64,000 bases of DNA from Pseudidiomarina gelatinasegens (GCF_004025325.1 NZ_RSFE01000003.1:310001-374000), one strand, 5' to 3'. Counted from the first letter of the stretch, positions 17,930 through 28,159 are shown. Notes: generated by a model not told the origin, from the letters alone. Program-made: numbers and translations.

Positions 17930-20670
17930 TCACCAAGCCACGCCTGCCACGCTGAGATAACTGCGTGGCGGTGCTTGGCTAGATTTTGCCGGGTCACATT
18001 CCCCCTGTCATCAAGTGCCAGCTGATGAATAACCTGTCGCTCAGCGATATATGCTGATATGAGCTGTTCGGTTTGTAAATCGGTGAGCAAACCTAAGTGA
18101 CCAGCCTGTTCAATAATTCGAATGTTATCCGTATAAACTGTTAAGTCCGGATATTCTGGCGCAAATCTAAGCACTAAATATTGAACCAGAAACTCCAAAT
18201 CCGTTATACCACCAGCGCCCTGCTTGACATCAAACTCTTGCGCTTCAACTCGAGCCTCGAGGTGATCGCGCATTTTTTCACGCATCTCAATCACCTGCTG
18301 TTTCAACACATCGCTATCGCGGCGAGCCCCCAGCCGTTGACGACGAAGATCCACCAACTTTTGGCATAGTTCTGGTGATCCAAAAACGGGGCGTGCCCGC
18401 ACCAAAGCTTGCAGTTCCCAGGTCCATGCGTCTTCCGCTAAATAACTGGCAAACGTATCGAATCGCGTAACCAACAAACCGGCTTTACCCGAAGGGCGCA
18501 AACGCATATCAACCTCATACAAAGTACCAACAACTGTGCGTGTGGTGAATAAATGCAAAATGCGTTGGGCTAAGCGCAGATAAAACTGCTGTACCTCAAT
18601 CGGTTTGCGGCCACTCGTTTCGCCTTCATAATCTGAATCGGCAATAAACACTAAATCAAGATCCGAACCATAACCAAGCTCCAGTCCACCGAGCTTACCG
18701 TATGCGAATACAGCAAACCCCATATCGTCGGCATCGCGCTGCGGCGGAGCACCATGCTTCTCAACCAATTGGAACCATGCAAGACGCACTACTTTGGCGA
18801 TGATGGCCTCCGCCAGGTAACTTAAATGGTCGCTGACTTTCATTAGCGGCAACGCGCCGCTAATATCAGCAGCAGCTACCTTTAGCTGAAGTACTTGTCG
18901 CGCTTGGCGCAGAGCATCCATCTGCGCTTCGAGATCAATTTCCTGCTCAGGTAAGCGCAACATAAACTCATCGAGTAATTGGGGGTATTCGGTGAGTTGG
19001 GGTAATTGATAAAGGTGCTGCGGATCAATCAACTCATCCAACAACAATGGATACAGTGCAATTTGCTGGGTTAACCATGAACTTGCTCGGCACAGTTTAA
19101 TTAATTGTTCACGGGCGCCGCTGTTCTCAACCAAGAGTTCGACATAGGCCGTGCGGGTCATAATTTTGCGTAGAACGTGCAATACCCGTTCAAGTACTGA
19201 ATCAGAATCAGCAAATTGAACAATGCGCTCGAGCAATAGTGGCACCAACCTCGCCATTGCTTTGCGCCCACGCGGTCCAGAGCCACGTTTGCGGACATCT
19301 TTGCGCAGCTGGTTTACTTGTTGCCACACAAGCTGCGCTGTGGCTTTACCCAACCCCACATCGATCAACACGTCAACGGCGGTATCGTCATCAATCATGT
19401 CCTGCCACAATAATTGCAGCTCTCCTGCTTCTTCGTCTTCGGCGTCGGGGTCTCCAATAACTTGCTTGAAGTGGCCATGCACAAGGTTCATGGTAGTTCG
19501 AATCATGTTCTCGATATCTGACCAGGGTTGCTGATACGCAAGGCTGATGCGCTGTTGGCGCTGTTCATCGTCCGGTAAAGTTTGAGTTTGTTCATCATTG
19601 AGCTGCTGCAAGACATGTTCCATACGGCGCAACTTCGCATAACAATCAAGTAATTCATCAACGGTTTGTTGCGTGAGAATGCCGAGCTCTGCTATTGCTG
19701 CGTACGCACCGTAAATGGACTGGGTCTGCAGTTGGCGCTGTTGGCCACCACGAATCAGCTGAAATGCTTGCGCGATGAACTCGATTTCCCGAATACCGCC
19801 AGCGCCGAGCTTAATATTTCGTTCAACGCCCTTTCGGCGCGCTTCCTGAGTAATCAAGCTTTTCATTTTACGCAGCGCGTCGATAGCAGAAAAATCGATG
19901 TAACGGCGGTAAACAAAGGGCCTTAATAAGGCTGATAATTGCTGTTGGTAATCGTCACCGGCACCAATAATACGCGCTTTAACCATGGCATAGCGCTCCC
20001 AATCACGCCCTTGCTCTTGGTAGTAATATTCAAGTGCTGACAAACTCGCAACGACAGGCCCAGATTGACCAAATGGGCGCAAACGAAGATCAACCCGAAA
20101 CACGCGCCCCTCACTGGTTGTTTGGTCCAGCATTGTAACTAACGCCTGTGCCAACCGCGTGAAAAACACACTATTTTCAATTGGCTTGCGGGCGTGGTCC
20201 GTTTCACCTTGTTCTGGGTAGCAAAAAATAAGGTCTATGTCGGATGAAAAATTAAGTTCACCACCGCCCAACTTGCCCATGCCAATGACCAGCAAGGGCA
20301 GTGCGTTATGTTCCGAGTCACGCGGCGTACCGAAGCGCTCACAAAATCGCGGATATAGCCAAGCCAATGACTGTTCTATAAACGCATCAGCTGTCGCACT
20401 GATGTGCGCCAACATATCTTTTAATTCAATTTGTTCCAGTAAATCAGCGGCAGCTAAGCTGGCATACCATTGCTGTCTTAAACGCCTTACCAAACGGTGC
20501 GCTTCTGCTTCATCGTGACACTCACGAAGCCCTTGAATAAGGGTTTCACGGTAGTCGGACAGCTTAAGTAGCTGAACCTGATCACCCTGCCAGTTAATTG
20601 CATCTGGCTGCTGATCGACGGTCCGTGCAATAAACTCACTTATTGCTGTAACGCGCGCCGCAGCTTCCAT
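17926..20670 (-). CDS. glnE: Glutamine synthetase adenylyltransferase/deadenylase GlnE
   Basis: Bifunctional regulator of glutamine synthetase under PII control. Both nucleotidyltransferase domains are intact. The N-terminal deadenylylase has LGGGELNFSSDIDLIFCY and the C-terminal adenylylase has LGGLELGYGSDLDLVFI, each with the paired Asp metal ligands. I prefer ATG 20670 (MEAAARVTAIS), just after the ygiF stop, giving 914 residues; a TTG at 20685 is an alternative. E. coli GlnE has 946. The 3' end overlaps the convergent lpxL stop codon. The ygiF-glnE pair is conserved with E. coli, but hldE does not follow. Confidence 0.95.
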   Translation of the reverse strand: MEAAARVTAISEFIARTVDQQPDAINWQGDQVQLLKLSDYRETLIQGLRECHDEAEAHRLVRRLRQQWYASLAAADLLEQIELKDMLAHISATADAFIEQSLAWLYPRFCERFGTPRDSEHNALPLLVIGMGKLGGGELNFSSDIDLIFCYPEQGETDHARKPIENSVFFTRLAQALVTMLDQTTSEGRVFRVDLRLRPFGQSGPVVASLSALEYYYQEQGRDWERYAMVKARIIGAGDDYQQQLSALLRPFVYRRYIDFSAIDALRKMKSLITQEARRKGVERNIKLGAGGIREIEFIAQAFQLIRGGQQRQLQTQSIYGAYAAIAELGILTQQTVDELLDCYAKLRRMEHVLQQLNDEQTQTLPDDEQRQQRISLAYQQPWSDIENMIRTTMNLVHGHFKQVIGDPDAEDEEAGELQLLWQDMIDDDTAVDVLIDVGLGKATAQLVWQQVNQLRKDVRKRGSGPRGRKAMARLVPLLLERIVQFADSDSVLERVLHVLRKIMTRTAYVELLVENSGAREQLIKLCRASSWLTQQIALYPLLLDELIDPQHLYQLPQLTEYPQLLDEFMLRLPEQEIDLEAQMDALRQARQVLQLKVAAADISGALPLMKVSDHLSYLAEAIIAKVVRLAWFQLVEKHGAPPQRDADDMGFAVFAYGKLGGLELGYGSDLDLVFIADSDYEGETSGRKPIEVQQFYLRLAQRILHLFTTRTVVGTLYEVDMRLRPSGKAGLLVTRFDTFASYLAEDAWTWELQALVRARPVFGSPELCQKLVDLRRQRLGARRDSDVLKQQVIEMREKMRDHLEARVEAQEFDVKQGAGGITDLEFLVQYLVLRFAPEYPDLTVYTDNIRIIEQAGHLGLLTDLQTEQLISAYIAERQVIHQLALDDRGNVTRQNLAKHRHAVISAWQAWLGD

Positions 20671-20672
20671 GA

Positions 20673-22163
20673 TTAAAGCATCCAATACGGTTCTTGTTTT
20701 AATGCGGAGCGCCGCGAACGCTCAAGCGCGTATAGCAATGTCTCGAGTTGTATCTCTTGCCAACTTAGTAGCTTCTCGGTATTGATATCATCAGTATCTT
20801 TGATTGCTTCACGTAATAGTTTTAGCGCCATGATTTCCCGAATACCACGCATCATGTCTTGCCATGGAGCTCGGAAGCTTTCCCGATCATCCGCATCAAA
20901 TAAATACCCTACACAATAACCAAGTTGCAAAGAGCTCTGCAGCTGCGGGAGTAATTTCAAATATTGATCAGCGCGTAACTCGTCATTCTTAGTAAATGCT
21001 TCAACCACCTGCTGCCAATCATCACGAAGGCGCTGTGATGCCCATTGCTTGAGTGGTATCTGCATCAGCTGCTCATGTCGCGGTTGTTCCGCACACAATT
21101 CACCGAGCTCAAACAGTGTCAGCTGGTAGTCATCACGCTTGCTCAAATTAATCACTAACTCAAGCTGCACCGCATGCTCTTGCTGCTCCACGATGAAATC
21201 AAATAACTTTTGATTCTGTTTTAAAGCGCGATGATACGCACCATCATCTGCGGTCAACTCATTTAAGCCGTCATACCGGCTTAACCAGCCCAAATGCCCA
21301 AGCATTTGTTCCAATCGAGCAATATGATCGGTCACATCCAACTCAAATAACGCCAATTGCTGCAGAACAACTTTGCAAAGACGAATACCGTCAGTAATTC
21401 CGGCAACAGCCCGCACACTAGGCTGCTCAGTAAGGCAAGCGTCATTATGCTGCCAATATTGCAATGCGTAAGAGAGTGCCCGATACAAACCAGTACCGAC
21501 ATCGTCGGTTGGTTGTTGATGCACGAAATGCGCATGCGTAAATGGCTCAAGTACTGATTTTTGCGCCAGCAAATAGCCGCGCGCAGCTTTGCTTAAACTA
21601 CCTACCCGGGCATTTACTCGAGTAATAAAACGACGTGCTAATTTATAGGCGTCTGACGTGTTGCCGCCCTGCACTTCAAGCTCTATTTCGCACAATGGCC
21701 GTGACTGCTCATCAGCGACAATCTGGCCTTCATCAAATACCAATTCGATAACACCCTCGCCGCTTGGTATATGCCAACGATGACGTGTGAAGTCTGTACG
21801 AAACAATTGAGTGAGTTCACGTTGAATGTCAAACAACGGAAATTCATCTGGCCAGATGTCTTCTTCAAACAATGTTAAATCAGGCGAATCTTGAGTAATT
21901 ATCGCGTTGTATTCAGGCCTTGAGTGTAATCCGCCCAAAACATTACCGGCTAATTTAATTGTTTGCTCACGCTCATCACCACGGCGCCGAATACGCAACC
22001 CCATGTCATGCTGTCGCAATTGCAGATCAGGGGTATCAAAATAGGTGTTAGTTAACTCCAAGGTAGAACGCTCGGCGTCTTTTGCCAATTGTTGGCATAA
22101 TGCCAAGACTGCTTCTCGTTGTGCTGGTTCTACCAGTAATTTTATTTCTGTTTCCTGGCTCAC
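20673..22163 (-). CDS. ygiF: Inorganic triphosphatase YgiF (CYTH-CHAD protein)
   Basis: Two-domain protein. An N-terminal CYTH triphosphate tunnel domain begins with the ExExK-type motif ETEIKLLV and includes NTYFDTPDLQLRQHDMGLRIRRRG, with further basic and acidic tunnel residues (LCEIELEV). A C-terminal CHAD domain follows from about residue 220, rich in histidine and in Arg/Lys helices. The E. coli homologue hydrolyses inorganic tripolyphosphate. I prefer GTG 22163 (VSQETEIKL), which has AAGAGAG five bases upstream; the ATG at 22199 adds 12 residues and lacks a clear RBS. glnE follows directly. Confidence 0.88.
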   Translation of the reverse strand: MSQETEIKLLVEPAQREAVLALCQQLAKDAERSTLELTNTYFDTPDLQLRQHDMGLRIRRRGDEREQTIKLAGNVLGGLHSRPEYNAIITQDSPDLTLFEEDIWPDEFPLFDIQRELTQLFRTDFTRHRWHIPSGEGVIELVFDEGQIVADEQSRPLCEIELEVQGGNTSDAYKLARRFITRVNARVGSLSKAARGYLLAQKSVLEPFTHAHFVHQQPTDDVGTGLYRALSYALQYWQHNDACLTEQPSVRAVAGITDGIRLCKVVLQQLALFELDVTDHIARLEQMLGHLGWLSRYDGLNELTADDGAYHRALKQNQKLFDFIVEQQEHAVQLELVINLSKRDDYQLTLFELGELCAEQPRHEQLMQIPLKQWASQRLRDDWQQVVEAFTKNDELRADQYLKLLPQLQSSLQLGYCVGYLFDADDRESFRAPWQDMMRGIREIMALKLLREAIKDTDDINTEKLLSWQEIQLETLLYALERSRRSALKQEPYWML

Positions 22164-22295
22164 AAGTACTCTCTTACGCGTTGATTTTGCTTCGTTCATA
22201 CGGTACTCGCAGTATCTTTACGGGTCAACTGAAATGGGCTTGACAGCACTGCCTAAAAATTGCACCGTGGGCGCGATTCTGTCGATTAAAAAAAA

Positions 22296-22338
22296 TCTGA
22301 TCAGACTAGCTTTACCTGCGCCAAAAAAGTCATATACT
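22296..22338 (+). promoter_or_regulatory. Candidate putA promoter with adjacent palindrome
   Basis: TTTACC (22311-22316) and TATACT (22333-22338) are spaced by 16 bp and would start transcription near 22345, leaving a leader of about 47 nt. Six bases upstream of the -35 is a perfect 10-bp palindrome, TCTGATCAGA (22296-22305), a candidate operator. A TTGACA further upstream (about 22233) has no partner -10. Confidence 0.42.
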
Positions 22339-22391
22339 GGCGCCCAAAATATGTCACCGCCAGCCTTGGGCTGAGTCTAACAGGAGATGCT

Positions 22392-25300
22392 ATGTTCAAA
22401 GCAAGTGAAGTACTTGCGGCTCAGTATACCGGCGCCGACCTTGGTCGACTCCAACAAGCGATCACCGACAATTATATTGTCGATGAAGATGCTTACTTGC
22501 GTGAGCTGTTGCCCCTTTTACCTCAGGATGAGAACAATCTTGATACGGTTACTCAGGCGGCTGCCGATTTAGTGAATAAAGTACGCGACCGTGCCGACGG
22601 TGGCGGTGTCGATGCCTTTCTTCAAGAATACAGTTTAGATACCAAAGAAGGCATCATTCTCATGTGCCTTGCAGAGGCTCTTCTGCGTATTCCTGATGCG
22701 ACAACAGCTGACGCGTTAATACAAGACCGGTTATCGGGTGGTGACTGGCACCAGCACATGGGGCAAAGTGCGTCGTGGTTGGTGAACAGCGGCACCTGGG
22801 GCTTGGCGTTAACCAATAACATCATCAATCCAACCGGGCAGCCCATGGAAACGCCTCGTGGCGTATTTCGCCGCATGGTTCGCCGCCTTAGTTCACCTAT
22901 CGTTCGTAAAGCCACTTATGCGGCAATGCGAATTATGGGGACTCAATTTGTGTTGGGCCGCACCATTCAAGAAGCCTTGAAGAACAGCAGAAATAACCGC
23001 GATAAAGGCTACACGCATTCCTATGACATGTTGGGCGAAGCAGCATTAACCACCGCAGACGCGCGTCGCTATCATGCTGACTACGTGAACTCGATTAAGG
23101 TGGTTGGTAAAGAAAATTTCAATAACCCCAATGCGCCGCGCCCGACTATTTCGATAAAACTGTCAGCGCTGCACCCACGCTATGAAGCAGCTAATCATGA
23201 GCGGGTACTGACCGAACTTGCAGCGAGCCTTACCGAGCTGGTTAAGCTAGCAAAAGAAGCAGATGTCGGCGTTACGATTGATGCCGAAGAGGCTGATCGA
23301 TTGGAGTTGTCGCTCGAATTGTTCGAGAAGGTCTACCGCAGCGGTGTTTGTAAAGGCTGGCCGCGTTTTGGTCTGGTGGTACAAGCTTATTCTAAGCGTG
23401 CATTACCTACCCTATGCTGGGTTACTGCATTAGCACGCGAATGCGGTGATGAAATTCCAGTACGCCTGGTAAAAGGTGCATATTGGGATACTGAAATCAA
23501 ACTTTGCCAGGTCAACGGCCTGCGGGGCTATCCCGTATTTACGCGCAAGGCCAACACCGACGTATCTTATTTGGCATGTGCGCATTACTTGCTCAGTGAA
23601 GCCACTGATGGCGCAATTTATCCTCAGTTTGCGACGCACAACGCACAGACTGTGGTTGCCATTAACGACCTTAACAAAGCCTACCAGCGCCGTATTGAGT
23701 TTCAGCGCTTGCATGGTATGGGTGATGACTTATACGACACGTTACTGGAACAAGACTCCAATATCACGGTCCGAATTTATGCACCTGTTGGCGCCCATAA
23801 AGATCTCCTACCCTACTTGGTACGCAGACTGTTAGAAAACGGCGCTAATACTTCGTTCGTGCATAAATTGGTCGACCCACAAACGCCTGTGGCAGAGCTT
23901 ACTGAGCACCCGCTACGCATCATGTTAAAACATGAACATTTTGCAAATAACAAAATTCCATTACCGACGCAGATATTCAGTGATCGGAAAAACTCGTTAG
24001 GATTGAATATGAACATTCACTCACAAGCTGATGACTTTATTAACGCGGTTCACCAATACAGTGACAAACAATGGCAAGGTGGTCCAATTGTAAATGGCGA
24101 TGTGGTTGATGCACATCACCGCGTGGCGATTCACAGCCCGCAAAAAACTGATCACCAAGTTGGTACCATCTGCTGGGGCGACAAAGCGTTAGCGGAACAA
24201 GCCTTAACAAGTGCTAATGCCGCTTACCGCCGCTGGCGTGACACTGACGTGGAGGTTCGTGCTAAGTCCCTTGAGAAACTCGCTGACTTGATGGAAGCCA
24301 ACCGTAACGAACTGATCGCCTTGTGTAGCGTAGAAGCAGGTAAAAGCTTGCAAGATGGCATTGACGAAGTCCGCGAAGCTGTGGACTTCTGTCGCTATTA
24401 CGCGCAGCAAGCGCGCGAGCTTATGGGTGAAGACACCACGCTGCCAGGCCCAACCGGCGAAACCAACGAACTATTGCTACAAGGCCGCGGTACATTCATT
24501 TGTATTAGCCCTTGGAACTTCCCGTTGGCAATATTTATCGGTCAAGTTGCGGCAGCATTGGTTGCTGGTAACTGCGTTATTGCCAAACCTGCGGAACAAA
24601 CCGGTCTGATTGCATTCCGGGCAGTTCAGTTAGCACTTGAAGCTGGTATTCCTGGCGACGTATTGCACTTTATGCCCGGTAGCGGCGCAGAAGTCGGTAA
24701 CTTTTTGGTGTCGCAAGAAGACATCGGCGGGGTTTGCTTCACCGGCTCAACCTACACAGCACAAGCGATAAACCGCGCTTTAGCAGCTCGTACTGGTGCC
24801 ATCGTGCCGTTTATTGCTGAAACCGGTGGCCAGAACACCATGCTGATCGACTCAACCGCATTACCTGAGCAAGCAGTAACTGACATTGTTGCCAGTGCAT
24901 TTAAGAGTGCTGGCCAACGTTGTTCTGCACTGCGCGTATTGTTTGTGCAAGATGACATTGCCGACCGCATTATTGACCTGCTCAAAGGTGCCATGGCCGA
25001 ATTGAAAGTTGGTGACCCAATTTTCCATGAAACCGATGTCGGCCCAGTTATTGATGGTGTTGCGAAAAGTAACCTGGAACAACACATCAATGATATATCT
25101 CAAGCTGGACGTCTTATCGCCCGCGCGCCAATGCCAGAATATACCGACGGCGGCACTTTCGTGGCCCCGACAGCGATTGAAATCGATAGCATCAATCAGT
25201 TAGTCAAAGAGAACTTTGGCCCTATCCTGCACGTGATTCGCTGGAAGACCAACGAGCTTGATGATGTGATTAACAGCATCAACGGCACCGGCTTCGGTTT

Positions 25301-25559
25301 AACCTTCGGCATTCACAGCCGCAACGAGACCTTCGCTGCAGACGTAGCCCGCCGCATGGACGTCGGTAACGTTTACATTAACCGTAATCAGATTGGTGCC
25401 GTTGTAGGTGTGCAGCCATTTGGAGGCCGTGGTATGTCTGGTACTGGCCCGAAAGCTGGTGGTCCGCACTACTTAGCACGTTTTGTGACGGAAAAAACGC
25501 GCACCAATAACATCACTGCTGTTGGTGGTAACGCAACGCTGTTGTCGTTAGGTGACTAA
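22392..25559 (+). CDS. putA: Bifunctional proline dehydrogenase / P5C dehydrogenase PutA
   Basis: Oxidises proline to glutamate in two channelled steps: an FAD proline dehydrogenase, then an NAD-dependent aldehyde dehydrogenase. The PRODH barrel (about residues 190-480) shows TISIKLSALHPRYE, VTIDAEEADRLELSLE and VRLVKGAYWDTEIK. The ALDH half (about 560-1050) shows CISPWNFPLAIF, ETGGQNTMLIDS and the nucleophile Cys844 in SAGQRCSALR. The protein is 1055 residues and starts directly with the alpha-domain, so it lacks the N-terminal ribbon-helix-helix of the 1320-residue E. coli protein and should not autoregulate. RBS CAGGAG is five bases before ATG. Confidence 0.96.
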   Translation: MFKASEVLAAQYTGADLGRLQQAITDNYIVDEDAYLRELLPLLPQDENNLDTVTQAAADLVNKVRDRADGGGVDAFLQEYSLDTKEGIILMCLAEALLRIPDATTADALIQDRLSGGDWHQHMGQSASWLVNSGTWGLALTNNIINPTGQPMETPRGVFRRMVRRLSSPIVRKATYAAMRIMGTQFVLGRTIQEALKNSRNNRDKGYTHSYDMLGEAALTTADARRYHADYVNSIKVVGKENFNNPNAPRPTISIKLSALHPRYEAANHERVLTELAASLTELVKLAKEADVGVTIDAEEADRLELSLELFEKVYRSGVCKGWPRFGLVVQAYSKRALPTLCWVTALARECGDEIPVRLVKGAYWDTEIKLCQVNGLRGYPVFTRKANTDVSYLACAHYLLSEATDGAIYPQFATHNAQTVVAINDLNKAYQRRIEFQRLHGMGDDLYDTLLEQDSNITVRIYAPVGAHKDLLPYLVRRLLENGANTSFVHKLVDPQTPVAELTEHPLRIMLKHEHFANNKIPLPTQIFSDRKNSLGLNMNIHSQADDFINAVHQYSDKQWQGGPIVNGDVVDAHHRVAIHSPQKTDHQVGTICWGDKALAEQALTSANAAYRRWRDTDVEVRAKSLEKLADLMEANRNELIALCSVEAGKSLQDGIDEVREAVDFCRYYAQQARELMGEDTTLPGPTGETNELLLQGRGTFICISPWNFPLAIFIGQVAAALVAGNCVIAKPAEQTGLIAFRAVQLALEAGIPGDVLHFMPGSGAEVGNFLVSQEDIGGVCFTGSTYTAQAINRALAARTGAIVPFIAETGGQNTMLIDSTALPEQAVTDIVASAFKSAGQRCSALRVLFVQDDIADRIIDLLKGAMAELKVGDPIFHETDVGPVIDGVAKSNLEQHINDISQAGRLIARAPMPEYTDGGTFVAPTAIEIDSINQLVKENFGPILHVIRWKTNELDDVINSINGTGFGLTFGIHSRNETFAADVARRMDVGNVYINRNQIGAVVGVQPFGGRGMSGTGPKAGGPHYLARFVTEKTRTNNITAVGGNATLLSLGD

Positions 25560-25592
25560 CGCCAACAGCATTGTTCTGTCTTAGCTATTGCA

Positions 25593-25619
25593 AAGTGGGC
25601 GATTAAAACTCGCCCACTT
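25593..25619. terminator. Hairpin between convergent putA and acyl-CoA dehydrogenase gene
   Basis: Perfect 9-bp inverted repeat, AAGTGGGCG (25593-25601) with CGCCCACTT (25611-25619), and a 9-nt loop that contains the stop codon of the minus-strand gene. It lies 33 bp past the putA stop. It could serve both directions, but neither side has a long T-tract. Confidence 0.55.
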
Positions 25620-27378
25620 CATGCCGATACAAACTTTCACTGCCGTCTCGAATAGCCCCAACTAAACCATGAATCCGCGGTAAAATGCGGGCCATGTAGA
25701 ACTTCGCTGTTTTCACCTTACTTGCCAAATAAGGACGTTCAGCCACCAACGGGTCGGCGACAACGGCCATGCGCAACCAAATATAGGCAAATGCGACATA
25801 TCCCACCAAATAGAGGTATTCAACGGCAACACTGTTGATAATGTTTTCATCATCACCAACGCGGTTAAGCACTTCACCCGTGATAGTGCGCAACAGTTCT
25901 GTTGCTTCAGCAAGCTGCTTAAACTCAACCTCTAAACCAGCAAGTGGCTGATCGAGCAAATCTTGAATGTCTTGCAGCAGGGGTTGCAGTAACTCACCAC
26001 GCGAACCTGCAATTTTACGTCCAAGTAAATCAAGTGCTTGAATGCCGTTGGTGCCTTCATAAATCTGTGCAATACGCGCGTCACGAACAAGCTGTTCTTG
26101 TCCCCACTCGCGAATAAAGCCATGACCGCCGAATACTTGCTGACCAATTACAGTTACTTCAAAACCCGTGTCCGTAAGAAATGCCTTGGCAACCGGCGTT
26201 AACAGCTGAACCAATGCTTCTGCGCGTGCCTTTTGCTGCGGATCTTGTGCATATTTTGCAATATCAAGTTGTTGGCCAACGTAGGTAGAAAACCCTCGCC
26301 CACCTTCAACAAAGGCTTTCATGGTCAACAGCATGCGACGCACATCACCGTGCACAATCAGTGGGTCAGCTTCTTTTTCCATCTCACTGGTTGCTTTAGC
26401 GCCACGACCTTGCAGTCGGTCTTGTGCATAGTCCAAAGCATTCTGATATGAACGCGCGGCGGCACCAAGGCCCTGAATACCAACGCCTAAACGCTCATAA
26501 TTCATCATAGTGAACATTGCTGGCAAACCACGATGAGGCTCACCAACTAGCCAGCCCTTGGCACCGTCAAAGTTCAAGACGCACGTTGCTGAGGCATGAA
26601 TACCCATCTTATGTTCAATAGAGCCGCAATGAACGCCATTACGTTCGCCCAACGAGCCGTCTTGTTGCACTAAGAATTTCGGTACGAGGAACAAGCTAAT
26701 GCCTTTGCTACCCGCCGGTGCATCAGGTAGTTTTGCAAGTACCAAATGCACAATATTGTCGACTAAATCGTGTTCACCACCGGTAATGAATATTTTTGTA
26801 CCAGTAATTGCAAAACTGCCGTCTTCGTTAGGCTCAGCCTTGGATCGGATAATACCGAGGTCCGTTCCAGCATGCGGTTCAGTGAGACACATTGAGCCGG
26901 TCCACTGGCCACTGATCATTTTTTCAAGGTAGGTTGCTTTCAAATTGTCGTCAGCGTGCTGATCAATGGTCATGATCGCGCCAGCTGTTAAGCCCGAATA
27001 GAGTGAGAAGGAAATATCGGCGGCACATAACATTTCTTCGTATTGAGCAGAAATACTTTTCGGAAGACCCATGCCTCCGAATTCCGGATTGGCGGTAACG
27101 CCAACCCAACCGCCCTCAGCAAGCTGTTTAAAGTTCTCTTTGTAACCTTTTGGCGTTGTCACGGTGCCGTTTTCGAACTTCACACCCTCTTCGTCAGCGG
27201 CACGAGCATTCGGTGCAATAAGAGTTTCAGCTAATTTGGCACCTTCATCAATAATCGCGACAGCGGTGTCCATATCTAACTCAGACAACTCCGCGAATTG
27301 TGCCCAATCTTGCTCAACTTTAAAAACATCTTGCAGCACAAACTGCATATCTTCACGAGGAACGCGATAGTCCGCCAT
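25603..27378 (-). CDS. Acyl-CoA dehydrogenase (long, DmdC-like subfamily)
   Basis: FAD flavoenzyme of the acyl-CoA dehydrogenase superfamily, 591 residues, longer than the ~380-residue classical enzymes. It belongs by layout to the subgroup that includes 3-methylmercaptopropionyl-CoA dehydrogenase, with an extra C-terminal helical region after about residue 470. The substrate- and flavin-binding signature GSMCLTEPHAGTDLG (162-175), GTKIFITGGEHD and the catalytic Glu441 in YEGTNGIQALDLLGRK are present. I cannot assign the acyl-CoA substrate; fatty-acid beta-oxidation is the default guess. No other beta-oxidation gene is adjacent. RBS AAGAGG precedes the ATG. Confidence 0.88.
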   Translation of the reverse strand: MADYRVPREDMQFVLQDVFKVEQDWAQFAELSELDMDTAVAIIDEGAKLAETLIAPNARAADEEGVKFENGTVTTPKGYKENFKQLAEGGWVGVTANPEFGGMGLPKSISAQYEEMLCAADISFSLYSGLTAGAIMTIDQHADDNLKATYLEKMISGQWTGSMCLTEPHAGTDLGIIRSKAEPNEDGSFAITGTKIFITGGEHDLVDNIVHLVLAKLPDAPAGSKGISLFLVPKFLVQQDGSLGERNGVHCGSIEHKMGIHASATCVLNFDGAKGWLVGEPHRGLPAMFTMMNYERLGVGIQGLGAAARSYQNALDYAQDRLQGRGAKATSEMEKEADPLIVHGDVRRMLLTMKAFVEGGRGFSTYVGQQLDIAKYAQDPQQKARAEALVQLLTPVAKAFLTDTGFEVTVIGQQVFGGHGFIREWGQEQLVRDARIAQIYEGTNGIQALDLLGRKIAGSRGELLQPLLQDIQDLLDQPLAGLEVEFKQLAEATELLRTITGEVLNRVGDDENIINSVAVEYLYLVGYVAFAYIWLRMAVVADPLVAERPYLASKVKTAKFYMARILPRIHGLVGAIRDGSESLYRHEVGEF

Positions 27379-27457
27379 GACAACACCTCTTAAATAACGC
27401 TGACTTCACTACGAAATCAAACAGTGGATTTAAACAGGTGTTTTAATAACAGATTAA

Positions 27458-28159
27458 CTAGGGCTTTGTCCAGTCTTCCAAAGCGGGTTGTTGAAATGCT
27501 TGATTATTTCGTGACAGCACAACATGGGCCGGAGCTATTGTTAGTACAGTTAACCCCTGCCAACGCTCTCCCTCAAATAATCTGACACCAGCTAACTCAA
27601 CCCAGCGCGCTTGCGCACGGGATGAGTATTGATGCCCGTCATAGCTAAACGAAGGTACGGTACGCTGGAAGTCCTGACTCAAGTTAGCCAAGGTAGGCAC
27701 AACGCTTCGCCCTTCACCACTCTCATTAAGAGCACTCTCAAAAGCGCTCAATAATTCGGGGGAAACTTGATTTAAGTCAATGGTTTGATCGTCATCAATA
27801 ACCGAATTTTCAGCCTGACGCTGCGCCGAGCTAGTTATAGTGTCACTGGGCTCCATGGCAATAATTTGCTCTGCCGTTGCTGGCTCTGATTCTGGCCACT
27901 GCGGCTCGATTACAGCTGCGATTGTTCCCAGTTGATACGATGCCTGCGGTATTGGCTCTGCAACCTCTACGGCGTTGTTTGACAGCCAATATTGAACGCC
28001 TAGCCAGCCAATGCCAGCAGCAACAACGAGGCTAACTAACAGGGTAACGATAAGCCCTATCGCCGAGGCAGGCTTACCCGCCGATTCCAACGCCACTTGA
28101 GAATGAGCCTTTAACAGCGGCGACTGTTGATTTCTGAGTGCTTTAAGTACCGACGACAT
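27458..28159 (-). CDS. gspB: Type II secretion accessory protein GspB (ExeB-like)
   Basis: 233-residue bitopic inner-membrane protein. A short cytoplasmic N-terminus (MSSVLKALRNQQ) is followed by one membrane span (about 33-58), a Pro/Glu/Ser-rich periplasmic linker, and a C-terminal GspB domain from about residue 165 (SFSYDGHQYSSRAQARWVELAGVRLFEGE region). In Aeromonas, ExeA and ExeB form a complex that helps the secretin assemble through peptidoglycan. Its ATG overlaps the gspA stop as TGATG. The rest of the gsp operon is not here. Confidence 0.82.
   Translation of the reverse strand: MSSVLKALRNQQSPLLKAHSQVALESAGKPASAIGLIVTLLVSLVVAAGIGWLGVQYWLSNNAVEVAEPIPQASYQLGTIAAVIEPQWPESEPATAEQIIAMEPSDTITSSAQRQAENSVIDDDQTIDLNQVSPELLSAFESALNESGEGRSVVPTLANLSQDFQRTVPSFSYDGHQYSSRAQARWVELAGVRLFEGERWQGLTVLTIAPAHVVLSRNNQAFQQPALEDWTKP

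Noticed and set aside
22230-22260. TTGACA upstream of putA as a -35 element
   Set aside because: No -10-like hexamer lies 15-19 bp downstream; the sites at 22311-22338 fit better.
27392-27420. TTGATT-17 bp-TTATTT as promoter for the acyl-CoA dehydrogenase gene
   Set aside because: The hexamers and spacing are good, but the start would fall on the AAGAGG ribosome-binding site about 7 nt before the ATG, which would make the mRNA nearly leaderless.
27379-27457. PsrA/FadR-type operator upstream of the acyl-CoA dehydrogenase
   Set aside because: AAAC/GTTT fragments are present (AAACAG, AAACAGG), but they do not form the required symmetric spacing.
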